A stretch of DNA of 38,723 nt from an uncultured Acidobacteriota bacterium (GCA_903828635.1 CAIKMY010000266.1:1-38723), one strand, 5' to 3'. Positions 21,986-30,970 are shown, numbered from the stretch's first letter. Notes: a model not told the origin generated them from the sequence alone. Made by a program: numbers and translations.

Positions 21986-23146
21986 ATGTCGGAAAACCCT
22001 CCGAAGCGGTTTTTGATCATCACCTCGGACACTGGCGGCGGCCATTCAAGTGCAGCCTCCGCCATTGCCGACGGTCTCTATCAATCTCTCTCTCAGGGCT
22101 GCCTGGTGAAGATCGTCCGTGCGATCGAGGAATCCCATTTCCTTGCGCGGCATCTTGCCAATCTCTACAACTATCTGTTGCGCCATCATCAGCACCTCGT
22201 CAAGCACTACTACCGGGCGATCGAGCATTTCCGACCAAACGAGTCGGGCCTCTTTTACCGGATGACGGCAAGGTATCTCAGCCAGCTCTTTGAGAAGTAC
22301 TGCCCGCAGATCCTCGTCTCGGTGCATCCGATGACCCAGCATTTTCTGGCACGGACGATGCGGGAACTGGGACTGCTCGACCGGATCCCGCTGGTGACGG
22401 TGGTGACTGACCCCTGCTACGGCTTCTGGCACGGCTGGGCTTGTGATGAAGTGAGTCTCTACCTTGTCGCCACCGATGAGGCGCGGCAGCAATTGATCGA
22501 TTATGGAGTGCCGGAAGAGAAGATTCGCATCTGTGGTATCCCGATACATCACAAATTCCGGGAGCAGGACGAAGAGACAAGGATGGCAATGCGTGAGGAT
22601 CTGGGGCTCGATCCGGAGCGGTTCACCATCTTCATCAATGCCGGCTGGGTTGGAGGCGGCAATATACCGCGAATCTATGAAGAGATGGTCCGCGAGGGAG
22701 AGCCGCTGAGCGGGGCTCAGGCGATCTTTCTGGCGGGAAAGAACGAGAGACTGCTGGCGCAGGCCGGTCAGTTGGCAGAGCGCGCACCATTCCCGACAAA
22801 GGTTATCGGCTACACGACGGCGATGGAGAAACTGATGAGCGCAGCCGACATCATGATCTCCAAGCTTGGAGGGCTGACCACTTTTGAGGCTCTCGCCTCA
22901 CGCCTGCCGATCATTGCTGACACGATCACCCCTCCAATGCCGCAGGAATCACAGACAGCCAGCCTGATCTCGCGCCATCGAGCCGGGTTGTTACTGAACA
23001 ATGTCCGCGAGATCGTTCCGGTGCTGCGACGCCTCACCAACGACCGTGACGAGATTGAAGCGATGCGTGCCGCCGCTTCGAGAATTGCCATCCCCGATGC
23101 TACCCAGCGAATCGTCAATGAGCTGGATCGACTGGTCATCGGTTAG
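21986..23146 (+). CDS. Diacylglycerol glycosyltransferase, MGDG synthase/UgtP-like (GT28)
   Basis: A 386-residue protein with an N-terminal MGDG-synthase domain (LIITSDTGGGHSSAASAIADGL at residues 10-31) and a GT28 C-terminal nucleotide-sugar domain. The latter is marked by MSAADIMISKLGGLTTFEALASRLPI near residues 285-312 and PPMPQESQTA just after. The family transfers glucose or galactose from UDP-sugar to diacylglycerol on the inner face of the cytoplasmic membrane. The sugar and acceptor here are inferred only to family level. It follows the radical SAM gene by 85 nt and precedes the SDR gene by 56 nt, all on plus, so a lipid-modification operon is plausible. Confidence 0.85.
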   Translation: MSENPPKRFLIITSDTGGGHSSAASAIADGLYQSLSQGCLVKIVRAIEESHFLARHLANLYNYLLRHHQHLVKHYYRAIEHFRPNESGLFYRMTARYLSQLFEKYCPQILVSVHPMTQHFLARTMRELGLLDRIPLVTVVTDPCYGFWHGWACDEVSLYLVATDEARQQLIDYGVPEEKIRICGIPIHHKFREQDEETRMAMREDLGLDPERFTIFINAGWVGGGNIPRIYEEMVREGEPLSGAQAIFLAGKNERLLAQAGQLAERAPFPTKVIGYTTAMEKLMSAADIMISKLGGLTTFEALASRLPIIADTITPPMPQESQTASLISRHRAGLLLNNVREIVPVLRRLTNDRDEIEAMRAAASRIAIPDATQRIVNELDRLVIG

Positions 23147-23202
23147 CTCTCATTCTGCCAGACTGTCAAACAGGAATCGGGCGTGTTCGGACTTATTTAT
23201 TT

Positions 23203-23952
23203 ATGAACTTGTTACTTGAGGGAAAGAAAGCATTGATCACGGGCGGATCTCGTGGTCTGGGCAGGGCCTTTTGCGAGGTCTTCGCACGGGAGGGGGCGGA
23301 TGTTGCCTTCAACTACAACACCCGGGAAGACCTTGCCCGGGAGGTCGTTGAGCGCATCGAGTCATACGGCCGCAAAGGGCTGTCATACAAGGTGTCGGTA
23401 ACGAATCGGCTGGAGATTGCGAAAATGGTACGCGACATCAACCAGCAGTTCGGGCGGATTGACATCCTGATTAACAATGCGGCGATCAACCGTGGCGATA
23501 GCTTTGCGACGATGACGGAACTGTCGTGGAAAGAGGTGATCGATACCAACGTCAACGGGCTCTTCAATGTTACCAAGCCGGTCTTCAAGGCAATGCTGCG
23601 ACAACGGTCGGGCAATATTCTGAACATCACCAGCATTGGAGCGATCCGGGCACTGCCGACAGCGGTCCACTATGCAACCTCGAAAGCGGCAGTGATCGGG
23701 TTCACCAAGTGCCTGTCGCGTGAGGCGGCCCCCTTTGGGGTAACGGTCAATGCCATTGCCGCCGGCATCTTCGACACCGATCTTGCCGACATGCTGCCCG
23801 ATCACCTGATGGATCTGCACAAATTCTGGGTAGCCAAGGGGCGGCGTGGCCGGCCGGAGGAACTGGCCGAGTTCGCGGCCTTCATGGTCTCCGAGCGCAA
23901 CAGCTACATGGTCGGTGAAGTGGTGACGGTGGATGGCGGTTCGGTGGTCTGA
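23203..23952 (+). CDS. Short-chain dehydrogenase/reductase (FabG-like)
   Basis: A 249-residue classical SDR. The cofactor site TGGSRGLG lies at residues 13-20, NNAAIN at 91-96, catalytic Ser at about 144 (NITSIGAIR), and Tyr157-x3-Lys161 in YATSKAA. Length and motifs are those of beta-ketoacyl-ACP reductase-type enzymes, but no acyl carrier protein or ketosynthase lies nearby, so the substrate may be another keto group, perhaps related to the preceding lipid glycosyltransferase. The basic residue after the glycine motif and FNYNTRED at the end of the second strand favour NADP(H). It converges on the purine permease gene with a 24-nt gap. Confidence 0.88.
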   Translation: MNLLLEGKKALITGGSRGLGRAFCEVFAREGADVAFNYNTREDLAREVVERIESYGRKGLSYKVSVTNRLEIAKMVRDINQQFGRIDILINNAAINRGDSFATMTELSWKEVIDTNVNGLFNVTKPVFKAMLRQRSGNILNITSIGAIRALPTAVHYATSKAAVIGFTKCLSREAAPFGVTVNAIAAGIFDTDLADMLPDHLMDLHKFWVAKGRRGRPEELAEFAAFMVSERNSYMVGEVVTVDGGSVV

Positions 23953-23976
23953 AGAGAAACAGCTGCCCGTGCCGAT

Positions 23977-25302
23977 TTAGTCGGCACCGAGCCAGGCGTA
24001 TCGTGCCAGGAAGAGTGCGGCAAGGACGAAGACCAGCGGATGAATTTCGCGGCGCCTGCCGGCAAGCAGCTTGAGTGCCGGGTAGCAGATAAAACCGATC
24101 GCCAGCCCGTTGGCGATCGAGAAGGTGAGCGGCATGGCGATGATCGTCAGAAAGGCGGGGAGTGACTCTGTCAGGTCATCCCATTCGATCTTTCTGACGA
24201 CAGAAATCATCAGGGCGCCAACGATAATCAGCGCCGGGGCGGTGGCAATCGGGGGGATGGCACTGGCAAGCGGCGCAAAGAACGCCGCGAGCAGAAAGAG
24301 AATACCGACGACACAGGCAGTCAGCCCGGTGCGACCTCCCTCGCTGACGCCGGTGGCGCTCTCGATGTAGGTCACGACCGTCGAGGTGCCGAAAAGAGCG
24401 CCGACCGAAGTCGCCGCGGCATCGCAGAAGAGGGCGCGATTGATGCGTGGCATGTGCCCCTCGCGGTCGAGAAATCCTGCCTGCTGACCCAGCCCGACCA
24501 GCGATCCGATCGTATCGAAGAGATCAACGAAGAGGAAGACAAAGATCACCTCGAAGAGACCAAGCCTGAGCGCTCCGCGGATATCGAGTTGCCAGAAGGT
24601 CGAGCGCCAGTCAGGCATCTGCACCATGCCGGTGGGAGGGGGCGAGAGGTGAAGCAGGATCGCCGCTGCTGTCACCGCCAAGATACCGACGAGAAAAGCG
24701 GCTCTGACACCTCTGGCCATCAATCCCGCAATGAGCATCAGGCCACCAAGCGCCAGCAAGACCTCTTTTGACGCAACGTGGCCGATCGTCACCAGGGTTG
24801 CCGGTGAGGCAATGATCACTCCGGCATTCTTCAAACCGATGAAGGCGATGAAGAAGCCGATCCCTGCCCCGACTGAGATCTTGAGCGTCATCGGAATCGC
24901 GTCGACGATCAGCATGCGAATTCTGGCAAGTGTCAGCGCCATGAAGACGATCCCGGAAATGAAGACTGCCCCCAGCGCAACCCGCCAGTCGCAGCCCATC
25001 CCCTTGACTACTGTATAGGTGAAATAGGCATTGAGCCCCATGCCCGGCGCGAGGGCGAAGGGATAATTGGCCAGCAGCCCCATCAGCAGCGATCCGACCG
25101 CCGCCGCAAGACAGGTTGCAAGGAGGGCTCCGCCAAAAGGGACACCTGCTTCGGCAAGAATCGATGGATTGACGAAGATGATGTAGGCCATCGTCAGAAA
25201 GGTGGTCACGCCGGCGGAGAGCTCAGTGCGTACTGTGGTGCGATTGGCCGACAGTTTGAAGAGTGAGTCGAGGAGTTTGTAAGATTGCCGCCGGTTGATC
25301 AC
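23977..25302 (-). CDS. NCS2-family nucleobase permease, AzgA/PbuG-like
   Basis: A polytopic protein of 441 residues with 12-14 hydrophobic helices. The N-terminal signature AGVTTFLTMAYIIFVNPSIL and LAPGMGLNAYFTYTVVKGMG, and later GTSTVVTYIESATGVSEGGRTGLTA, are diagnostic of the AzgA branch of the nucleobase:cation symporters, which import adenine, guanine or hypoxanthine. I place the start at the GTG at 25302, which forms a GTGA overlap with the acetyltransferase stop; another in-frame GTG at 25314 gives four more residues. It is the last gene of the selenoprotein-GNAT-permease operon. The purine substrate is inferred from the family. Confidence 0.9.
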   Translation of the reverse strand: MINRRQSYKLLDSLFKLSANRTTVRTELSAGVTTFLTMAYIIFVNPSILAEAGVPFGGALLATCLAAAVGSLLMGLLANYPFALAPGMGLNAYFTYTVVKGMGCDWRVALGAVFISGIVFMALTLARIRMLIVDAIPMTLKISVGAGIGFFIAFIGLKNAGVIIASPATLVTIGHVASKEVLLALGGLMLIAGLMARGVRAAFLVGILAVTAAAILLHLSPPPTGMVQMPDWRSTFWQLDIRGALRLGLFEVIFVFLFVDLFDTIGSLVGLGQQAGFLDREGHMPRINRALFCDAAATSVGALFGTSTVVTYIESATGVSEGGRTGLTACVVGILFLLAAFFAPLASAIPPIATAPALIIVGALMISVVRKIEWDDLTESLPAFLTIIAMPLTFSIANGLAIGFICYPALKLLAGRRREIHPLVFVLAALFLARYAWLGAD

Positions 25303-25757
25303 GACTTCATCCACTCGAAGACTGAATAATGGTCACCATTCATCCCAAGGCAGGCATAGACCTGCTGCGCGCGGGTATTACGAAGATCGACATAGAGTCG
25401 TATTCCGCGGATGTGGGGATCAGACTCCGCCTGCTGGCGAAGGTAATGATAAAGTGCAGTAAAAACGCCTTGCCGACGCTCGGCCGGTGGCACATAGACG
25501 CTCTGAATCCACCAGACGGTGCCGTTTCGCCAGTCACTCCACTCGTAGGTGATCATCGTTGAGGCAATCACCCTCCCGTTCTTTTCGGCAACATAGTAAC
25601 AACCGAGTGAAGGCTTTTCAAAGACGGCGGCAACACCAAGAGAGCAGGTTTCGGGATCGAGAGTGACATCCTCGGTCTCGCGAGCCATCAGTAACTGGAA
25701 GTCAACGATGGTTGGCGCGTCCTCGGGAACAGCCGGACGGCAGATGATCGATGTCAT
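25299..25757 (-). CDS. GNAT family N-acetyltransferase
   Basis: A 152-residue single GNAT domain. IQSVYVPPAERRQGVFTALYHYL contains the acetyl-CoA binding motif A (RRQGVF), and LYVDLRNTRAQQVYACLGM is the usual motif B. It transfers an acetyl group to an amine on an unknown small molecule or protein. Its ATG overlaps the TGA stop of the selenoprotein gene (ATGA), and its own stop overlaps the permease start, so all three are translationally coupled. Confidence 0.88.
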   Translation of the reverse strand: MTSIICRPAVPEDAPTIVDFQLLMARETEDVTLDPETCSLGVAAVFEKPSLGCYYVAEKNGRVIASTMITYEWSDWRNGTVWWIQSVYVPPAERRQGVFTALYHYLRQQAESDPHIRGIRLYVDLRNTRAQQVYACLGMNGDHYSVFEWMKS

Positions 25758-26500
25758 ATTGCAGCTCCGAAATCTTCGGTTACCGGCAGATCATCGCGAT
25801 CGAGCAGCCGCAGGGCGGCAGCAATGACACGATGCTGGAGTGCCGGGTTGTCAGGTTCGCCGAGGGGATACCCCATCGGAAAGGGGACGAGGAGGGCCCG
25901 TGGCGGACGGATGACCTCAGCCACTTCGCGGAGAAGCGAGATTGAGACAGTGGGGATCCCCTCACGCTCGATCGCCGCCTGGACCAGACAGACCGTCTGG
26001 TTACACATTGGTCAGAGGGGAGTGAGGAAGACGGCCTCGACACCATCCTCGCGGAGCATTCTCGCGACTGTCGGAGCCGTGACATCAATCAATTTTCGCG
26101 GACCAACGATTGAGCCCATGAAGCTGAAATGGCGATGGTTGAGCGAGCCGATCACTCGACGAGCCTGCAGTTCGCGAAAGCGGTCGAGTGGAAAGGCAAG
26201 GTTGCGATCGGCGGCGACTCCCCGATGATCGAAAGCCTGGCTGCGATGCGACTCGATCAGAGAGGCGGTCTCGACATCACCGGGGATTTCACGAAACGAG
26301 GTATCCCCGAGTTTGATACGCTGGTCAAAGGGCTGCTGCCCGGGCGCGCAGAACCCTGCCGTCGTCACCAGCGCTACCCGTGAATCCGCGAGAGGTCGAC
26401 GCAACCGCGCGCACGGCGTGGGATCAATCCGATAGCGTGCGAATGGATAATTGTTCATGAAGAGCCTGACATGCAGACTCATTTCGTCGTAGCCGGCCAT
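25754..26500 (-). CDS. GrdB-family selenoprotein (glycine/sarcosine/betaine/proline reductase B-like), read through an in-frame UGA
   Basis: A single 248-residue gene that would be split in two by standard calling. The upstream half (from ATG 26500, with GGGAG 5 nt before it) reads SRVALVTTAGFCAPGQQPFD, LGDTSFREIPGD, ESHRSQAFDHRGVAADRNLAFPLDRF and LNHRHFSFMGSI, the pattern of GrdB-like proteins. After AVFLTPL comes TGA at 26012-26014 (residue 163), and the same frame continues PMCNQTVCLVQAAIEREGIPTV and PFPMGYPLGEPDNPALQHRV to the stop at 25754. Reading UGA as selenocysteine gives a U-P-M-C redox motif, where homologues carry Cys or Sec. A SECIS-like hairpin follows. Catalysis is unknown; true reductases work with partner subunits that are not seen here. 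selA, selB, selC and selD are not in the window. Confidence 0.88.
25983..26001 (-). promoter_or_regulatory. SECIS-like hairpin for selenocysteine insertion
   Basis: On the coding (minus) strand, a perfect 7-bp stem ACCAGAC/GTCTGGT encloses a five-base loop GGTCT. The loop starts 17 nt after the UGA. In E. coli fdhF the SelB-binding loop also presents GGUCU, about 18 nt after the UGA. Bacterial SECIS elements lie within the coding region just downstream of UGA, so position and loop both fit. The stem is an inference from sequence only. Confidence 0.75.
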
Positions 26501-26695
26501 AGTACTCCCGTTGCGATCAGAACGGTAATTGTAGCCGATTTGCCGATTGGCAACCATTGAAATTTGGAGAATGGACCGGGCAGTCAGCGAGCAACATCGA
26601 CGATCGAACCGGGCACCTGCTTGCATCGCCGCGAGGATAACAATAATCTGATAAACTGGTGTACGTGCCCGCGCGAATAAGAGAAATCACCTGAC
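26501..26695. other. Divergent intergenic region, selenoprotein operon and glycoside hydrolase
   Basis: About 195 bases between two divergent genes. A minus-strand frame extends upstream from 26500 to 26626, but the GGGAG site and protein start favour 26500. The stretch should carry both promoters; none is clear enough to mark. Confidence 0.4.
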
Positions 26696-29134
26696 ATGCG
26701 ACTGATTGTATCGACATTGGCAATATTGGCGCTGCTGATGGGGATCAGCCCATCAGGGGCCCGAATGCAGACGACGCAGCCGGCGGCAGCGGTCGAACGC
26801 ATCCGCGTGGGGATGTTCGACGCGACCACACCGCAAAGTCTGATCTTGATCAGCGGAACGAGCCGGAAACCATCACAGAGCATTTTTGGCCTGAAGATCC
26901 TTGTCTATCGTCACCGGGAGAGAGTCGAGGAGATCCCACGACGAATCCTTCCGGGCCCGCAGGCGGTTGATGGTTCGTTCGGGAGCATTGCCTGGTACTC
27001 CTCCTTTGACGATCGAACCCCGATTACGCTCACCTGGTATCGACCGCAGCCACACCTGCTGGCCGCAAGGATCACCGCGCCATCCTCGGTGCGGGTTGCC
27101 ATCGAGGCCTCGCGACCGTGGCCGGAAGACCGGCAATGGTCAAATTTTCAGGCCGATCAGGATCGCACAACGCTTCGCGGAGAGCAGATTCAGCCAGGAT
27201 CGCCAGCTCTGCCCCGCTCTCGCTTTCTGGTAAGAACCGACCGCACGGCGATTGGCGCTGCAGGCTATGCCAGTCACACAGCATTGCGCCAGATGCTGGC
27301 AAGTGACGGACATGCTCAGGAGTCTGAAAACCTGCCGGATGCACGGCCGAGAAGCCTGGCTGCTCTCAGCTTCGATCTCAGTCAGCAGGAGGCGATCTCG
27401 CTGGTGGCAACAGTTGGTAACCAGTGGGGGACAATGGAGCAGGAGACACGATCACTGCTGCAGAAGCCGATCGTCGAACTGCTCGAAACAGCAGCGAAGA
27501 AGGAGGCCGACTCCGGCCCACGCAGCAACGGCGCAATCGGTGAGAGCCTCAACCTCGTCAGCCGCCACCTTGCCTGGAACAGGTTCTATGATCCGGAGCG
27601 ACGATTGATCTGGTTTGCACCACGCCGCTGGTCGGGAGAGCAGCCCGATTCCACGCCACCCCCGCCGCGAATCTCGATTGAATCTTTGCTGATGGCGACA
27701 ATGAGCGCGGTGATCGACCCGGAGAGCTCGAAATCAACGGTCAGCATGCTGCTCGATGGCCAGCTGACCGATGGGCGCGTTCCACCGTGGAGACAGGCCA
27801 ATGGCCACGGCCCGGCCTCGATGCCGGCAGGTCGCTCGATGCTGCCAATCGGCTCATACTGTGTGCTTAAAATCTATCTGGCCACCGACGATCTCGAATT
27901 TCTCGCCTGGGCCTATCCCCGGCTGCAACTCTGGAACGACTGGTGGTACTTCAACCGCGGAGATGGTCAGGCCTGGCGCGATGGCAATGGAGACGGGCTG
28001 CTTGAATGGGGATTCAACGATCATCTCGAACTCGGCTCCCTCGGTGAGCGACAACTGACGCCTAAAGATCAGCTGGCGATTGCCACAACCGAGTCCCACC
28101 CCGGCAATCTGCCAATCACCGAGGCGACCTTCAACGAGAAGACCGGGACGGTCGAGCTCAATTCGGCAGGACTTAGTTCGCTTTATGCCCTCGACACCGA
28201 GAGCCTGGCGACGATCGCGCGCGAACTCGGGCTGGCGATCGAGGCTGACCGACTTTACGACCGATACCAGCGACTGCGCACCCTGATCAATGATAAGCTC
28301 TGGGATGAGCAACGCGGAGTTTACGCTGATCGTCACTGGGATAACCGAATCTCGCCCTCTCTGCGGGTCGATCACTTCTACGCCCTCATCGCCGGTATCC
28401 CCGAACGTGCGCGAGCGGAAAGGATGATCGCTCTTCTCCGTGACGAGCAGCGGCTTGGCAGTGCATACCCCATCCCCTCGCTTGCCCGTGATGCTCCCGG
28501 CTTCGATGCGGTCACGCCCGGCAGAGGGGCAATCGATGCGCTGGCCAATTATCTGATATATCTTGGGTTGCGGCGCTACCAACGCCATGAGGAGGCCGCC
28601 AAAGTGGCACGCAGCGGGCTGTCACTCGGCCGCGCCGCCATTGAGAAGGGAGCAGGCCCGGTCGACAGCTACTCGGCACTCGACGGCTCGGCAATCCGGG
28701 GTGGAACTGTGGCTGGCGCCGGGTCAGGATTGATCTTCTGGCCTGCAATCGAGGAGATCTTCTGCATTGATCCGCTCAGTGGAATCAATATTGGCAGTCT
28801 GATCAATCGCGAAGAGGCGCGCCTCGAACAGTTATTCCCGGGAGAGAAGCGACTCGATGTTCTCGTGGGGCCGAATCGAACCGTCTTGCGGCGCGGAGGC
28901 AGGATCGAGATCGAAGGTGAAGCCCCCATCAGACTGCAGAGTTATCGTCGACAGGAGCGTGCCTTGAGCTTCATCATCGAGACCTCCGGAGCGGTTCGCC
29001 TCCTCTCACCGGGCGAAGAGGGCCGGAAAATCACCGTCTCCGTCGATAATCAGATCCTCGGCAGCACCTCGGTTGGTGCCTCAGTCAGCTTCCAGGTGCC
29101 GGCTGGTACTCACCGTATCCTGCTTGTCAGGTGA
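26696..29134 (+). CDS. Secreted GH63/MGH1-like glycoside hydrolase
   Basis: An 812-residue protein. A signal peptide (RLIVSTLAILALLMGISPSGA) leads to a beta-rich N-terminal region of about 250 residues. The (alpha/alpha)6-barrel domain, roughly residues 270-690, contains GSYCVLKIYLATDDLEFLAWAYPRLQLWNDWWYFNR, GDGLLEWGFN, and later LRVDHFYALIAGIP and SAYPIPSLARDAP, in the manner of GH63 and mannosylglycerate-hydrolase-like enzymes. A short beta-sandwich tail ends the chain. The acidic residues in DGNGDGLLEWG are candidates for substrate binding or catalysis. It probably cleaves an alpha-linked sugar outside the cytoplasm; the substrate is not evident. The next gene is a convergent UDP-sugar dehydrogenase, 19 nt away. 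Confidence 0.72.
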   Translation: MRLIVSTLAILALLMGISPSGARMQTTQPAAAVERIRVGMFDATTPQSLILISGTSRKPSQSIFGLKILVYRHRERVEEIPRRILPGPQAVDGSFGSIAWYSSFDDRTPITLTWYRPQPHLLAARITAPSSVRVAIEASRPWPEDRQWSNFQADQDRTTLRGEQIQPGSPALPRSRFLVRTDRTAIGAAGYASHTALRQMLASDGHAQESENLPDARPRSLAALSFDLSQQEAISLVATVGNQWGTMEQETRSLLQKPIVELLETAAKKEADSGPRSNGAIGESLNLVSRHLAWNRFYDPERRLIWFAPRRWSGEQPDSTPPPPRISIESLLMATMSAVIDPESSKSTVSMLLDGQLTDGRVPPWRQANGHGPASMPAGRSMLPIGSYCVLKIYLATDDLEFLAWAYPRLQLWNDWWYFNRGDGQAWRDGNGDGLLEWGFNDHLELGSLGERQLTPKDQLAIATTESHPGNLPITEATFNEKTGTVELNSAGLSSLYALDTESLATIARELGLAIEADRLYDRYQRLRTLINDKLWDEQRGVYADRHWDNRISPSLRVDHFYALIAGIPERARAERMIALLRDEQRLGSAYPIPSLARDAPGFDAVTPGRGAIDALANYLIYLGLRRYQRHEEAAKVARSGLSLGRAAIEKGAGPVDSYSALDGSAIRGGTVAGAGSGLIFWPAIEEIFCIDPLSGINIGSLINREEARLEQLFPGEKRLDVLVGPNRTVLRRGGRIEIEGEAPIRLQSYRRQERALSFIIETSGAVRLLSPGEEGRKITVSVDNQILGSTSVGASVSFQVPAGTHRILLVR

Positions 29135-29153
29135 CTGCGAGCAGGCCTCCGGC

Positions 29154-30497
29154 TCACAATCTGATTATCTTCCCGGCAAACTGATCAACCCCGATGGTCC
29201 TCGTGGTGTTGCGGGTATCGATGACAAGCTGCGCCTTCTCAATAACCCAGCCATAGTCGATCCGGCTGTGATCGGTAACGATCACCACACAATCGGCTCC
29301 GGCAACCGCCTCCTCGGTCAGAGCAATCCCCTGCATGTGGCCATGCCTGCTCTCAAGCGGGATCTGTGCGACGTAGGGGTCATGAAACGCAACGTCAGCA
29401 CCAAGCTCAACGAACCTGTCAACGATCGGCAGTGCCGGACTCTCGCGCATGTCGTCGATGTCACGCTTGTAGGCGACTCCCAGAATGAGGATCCTCGATC
29501 CATTGACCGGCTTCCGATGACGGTTGAGCCCGGCGCTGGCAAGACTGACGACGTGATCCGGCATCCTTGAGTTGACCTCTTCGGCAAGCGAGATGAAGCG
29601 GGCCTCAAAGCCATGCATCCTCGCCTTCCACGAAAGGTAGTGCGGATCGAGCGGAATACAATGGCCGCCAATGCCAGGACCAGGGTAGAACGGCATGAAT
29701 CCGAACGGCTTGGTGGAGGCCGCGGCGATTACCTCCCACGTATCGATCTCAAGAGTGTGGCAGAGACGGGCAAGCTCATTGACCATGCCGATATTGACCG
29801 CACGAAAGGTGTTCTCCAGAAGCTTGCACGCCTCGGCCACGCGCGCCGAGCTGGCGCGATGGACCTGCTCGACGATCACACCATAGACCGCCGAAGCTAC
29901 ATCCGTACTATCTGCGGTCACTCCTCCGACCACCTTGGGGATATTCCGGGTGTTGTAGACCGGGTTGCCCGGGTCGACTCGCTCCGGCGAAAAGGCAAGG
30001 AAATAGTCTTCGTCCAGCCGCAATCCGGTCTCGTCGAGCATCGGGCGCAGGATTTCGTCGGTCGTCCCCGGATAGGTCGTCGATTCGAGAATCACGAGGC
30101 ATCCCCGATGGAGTGACTGCCGGATCTTCTCCGCTGCCGCAAGGATGTACGAAACATCCGGATCCTTGGTCTTCCGCAGCGGCGTCGGTACGCAGATGAT
30201 GATGACGTCCTTGCTGGCAAGCTGGCTGAAGTCTGTGGTAGCCTCCAGCCTCCCGGCTGACACCAACTCTGCCACACTCTCCGAAGCGACATCCGGAATG
30301 TATGATACCCCCCGGTTGATACTCTCCACCTTTGCCGTATCAACCTCGAAGCCGGTCGAATGGAATCCGCCTCGCCCAAACTCCACCACCAGCGGAAGGC
30401 CAACATAACCAAGCCCGATCACCCCGATACGGGCTGACCTTGAATCTATTTTGTCGAGGAGGATCTGCTTCAGATCTGTTGTATTGTGGGACGACAT
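29154..30497 (-). CDS. UDP-sugar 6-dehydrogenase (UDP-N-acetylglucosamine/mannosamine dehydrogenase type)
   Basis: A 447-residue protein with NAD-binding IGVIGLGYVGLPLVVEFGRGG near residues 23-43, a central domain, and the catalytic cysteine motif GPGIGGHCIPLDPHYLSWKA near residues 259-278. The C-terminal domain includes ILGVAYKRDIDDMRESPAL. This arrangement is that of WbpA/TviB/WecC-type enzymes, which oxidise UDP-HexNAc C6 to the carboxylate for polysaccharide synthesis. I start at the ATG at 30497 (MSSHNTTDLK); a frame reaching 30569 begins inside 16-bp repeats and adds residues unlike the family. The exact sugar substrate is uncertain; no other polysaccharide genes are adjacent. Confidence 0.88.
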   Translation of the reverse strand: MSSHNTTDLKQILLDKIDSRSARIGVIGLGYVGLPLVVEFGRGGFHSTGFEVDTAKVESINRGVSYIPDVASESVAELVSAGRLEATTDFSQLASKDVIIICVPTPLRKTKDPDVSYILAAAEKIRQSLHRGCLVILESTTYPGTTDEILRPMLDETGLRLDEDYFLAFSPERVDPGNPVYNTRNIPKVVGGVTADSTDVASAVYGVIVEQVHRASSARVAEACKLLENTFRAVNIGMVNELARLCHTLEIDTWEVIAAASTKPFGFMPFYPGPGIGGHCIPLDPHYLSWKARMHGFEARFISLAEEVNSRMPDHVVSLASAGLNRHRKPVNGSRILILGVAYKRDIDDMRESPALPIVDRFVELGADVAFHDPYVAQIPLESRHGHMQGIALTEEAVAGADCVVIVTDHSRIDYGWVIEKAQLVIDTRNTTRTIGVDQFAGKIIRL

Positions 30498-30564
30498 AGA
30501 AATCTTTAACTCTACTGCAGAACTGCCTGCCACCTTCAGACCGGCCGGAATATAGATAGCAGCG

Positions 30565-30660
30565 GCCATTTATTGCAACAGCCATTTATTGCAACAGCCA
30601 TTTGCTGCAACAGCCATTTATTGCAACAGCCATTTGCTGCAACAGCCATTTGCTGCAACA
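30565..30660. repeat. 16-bp tandem repeat, six copies in two variants
   Basis: Six adjacent 16-base units alternate between gccatttattgcaaca (A) and gccatttgctgcaaca (B) in the order A-A-B-A-B-B, followed by four bases of a seventh. The two variants differ at two positions, so the array expanded after the variants arose. It lies 68 nt upstream of the sugar dehydrogenase start codon. Confidence 0.95.
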
Positions 30661-30970
30661 GCCAGAGGGTTGCCGAATAACTTGAATCCGAGCAGACTGT
30701 CTGAGATCAGAGGGTCCGTGAAAATAGTCTGTCAGAAAACTTTGTAAAGATTAGCACCTATTCTCAAAAGAGAAAACCACAAAATATTGATTCATGGCGA
30801 CTGGATGGGGGTGCTACCAGCCTTTATTGCAGGTAATTAATGCCCGCTGGATCTGAGATCGGCCACTATGGTGGAGATTGACTCCCTGTGTGGCGCGTGA
30901 TACGTTGGAACCGGCTTGTTTGGTATGCATATTTACATCCATTCAACCCTGATTTTTAATGAATTCTGAT

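Noticed and set aside
23969-23987. Hairpin gtgccga/tcggcac between the SDR and permease genes as a terminator
   Set aside because: It has a 7-bp stem but no T-run on either strand and overlaps the permease stop codon. It is left as unproved.
26012-26014. TGA in the GrdB-like gene as a pseudogene-making stop
   Set aside because: Both sides stay in frame with intact family sequence, the codon sits in a UxxC motif, and a SECIS-like hairpin follows. Selenocysteine is the better reading.
30565-30660. CRISPR array
   Set aside because: The 16-bp units are adjacent with no spacers, and no cas gene is near. The same holds for the other tandem arrays in the window.
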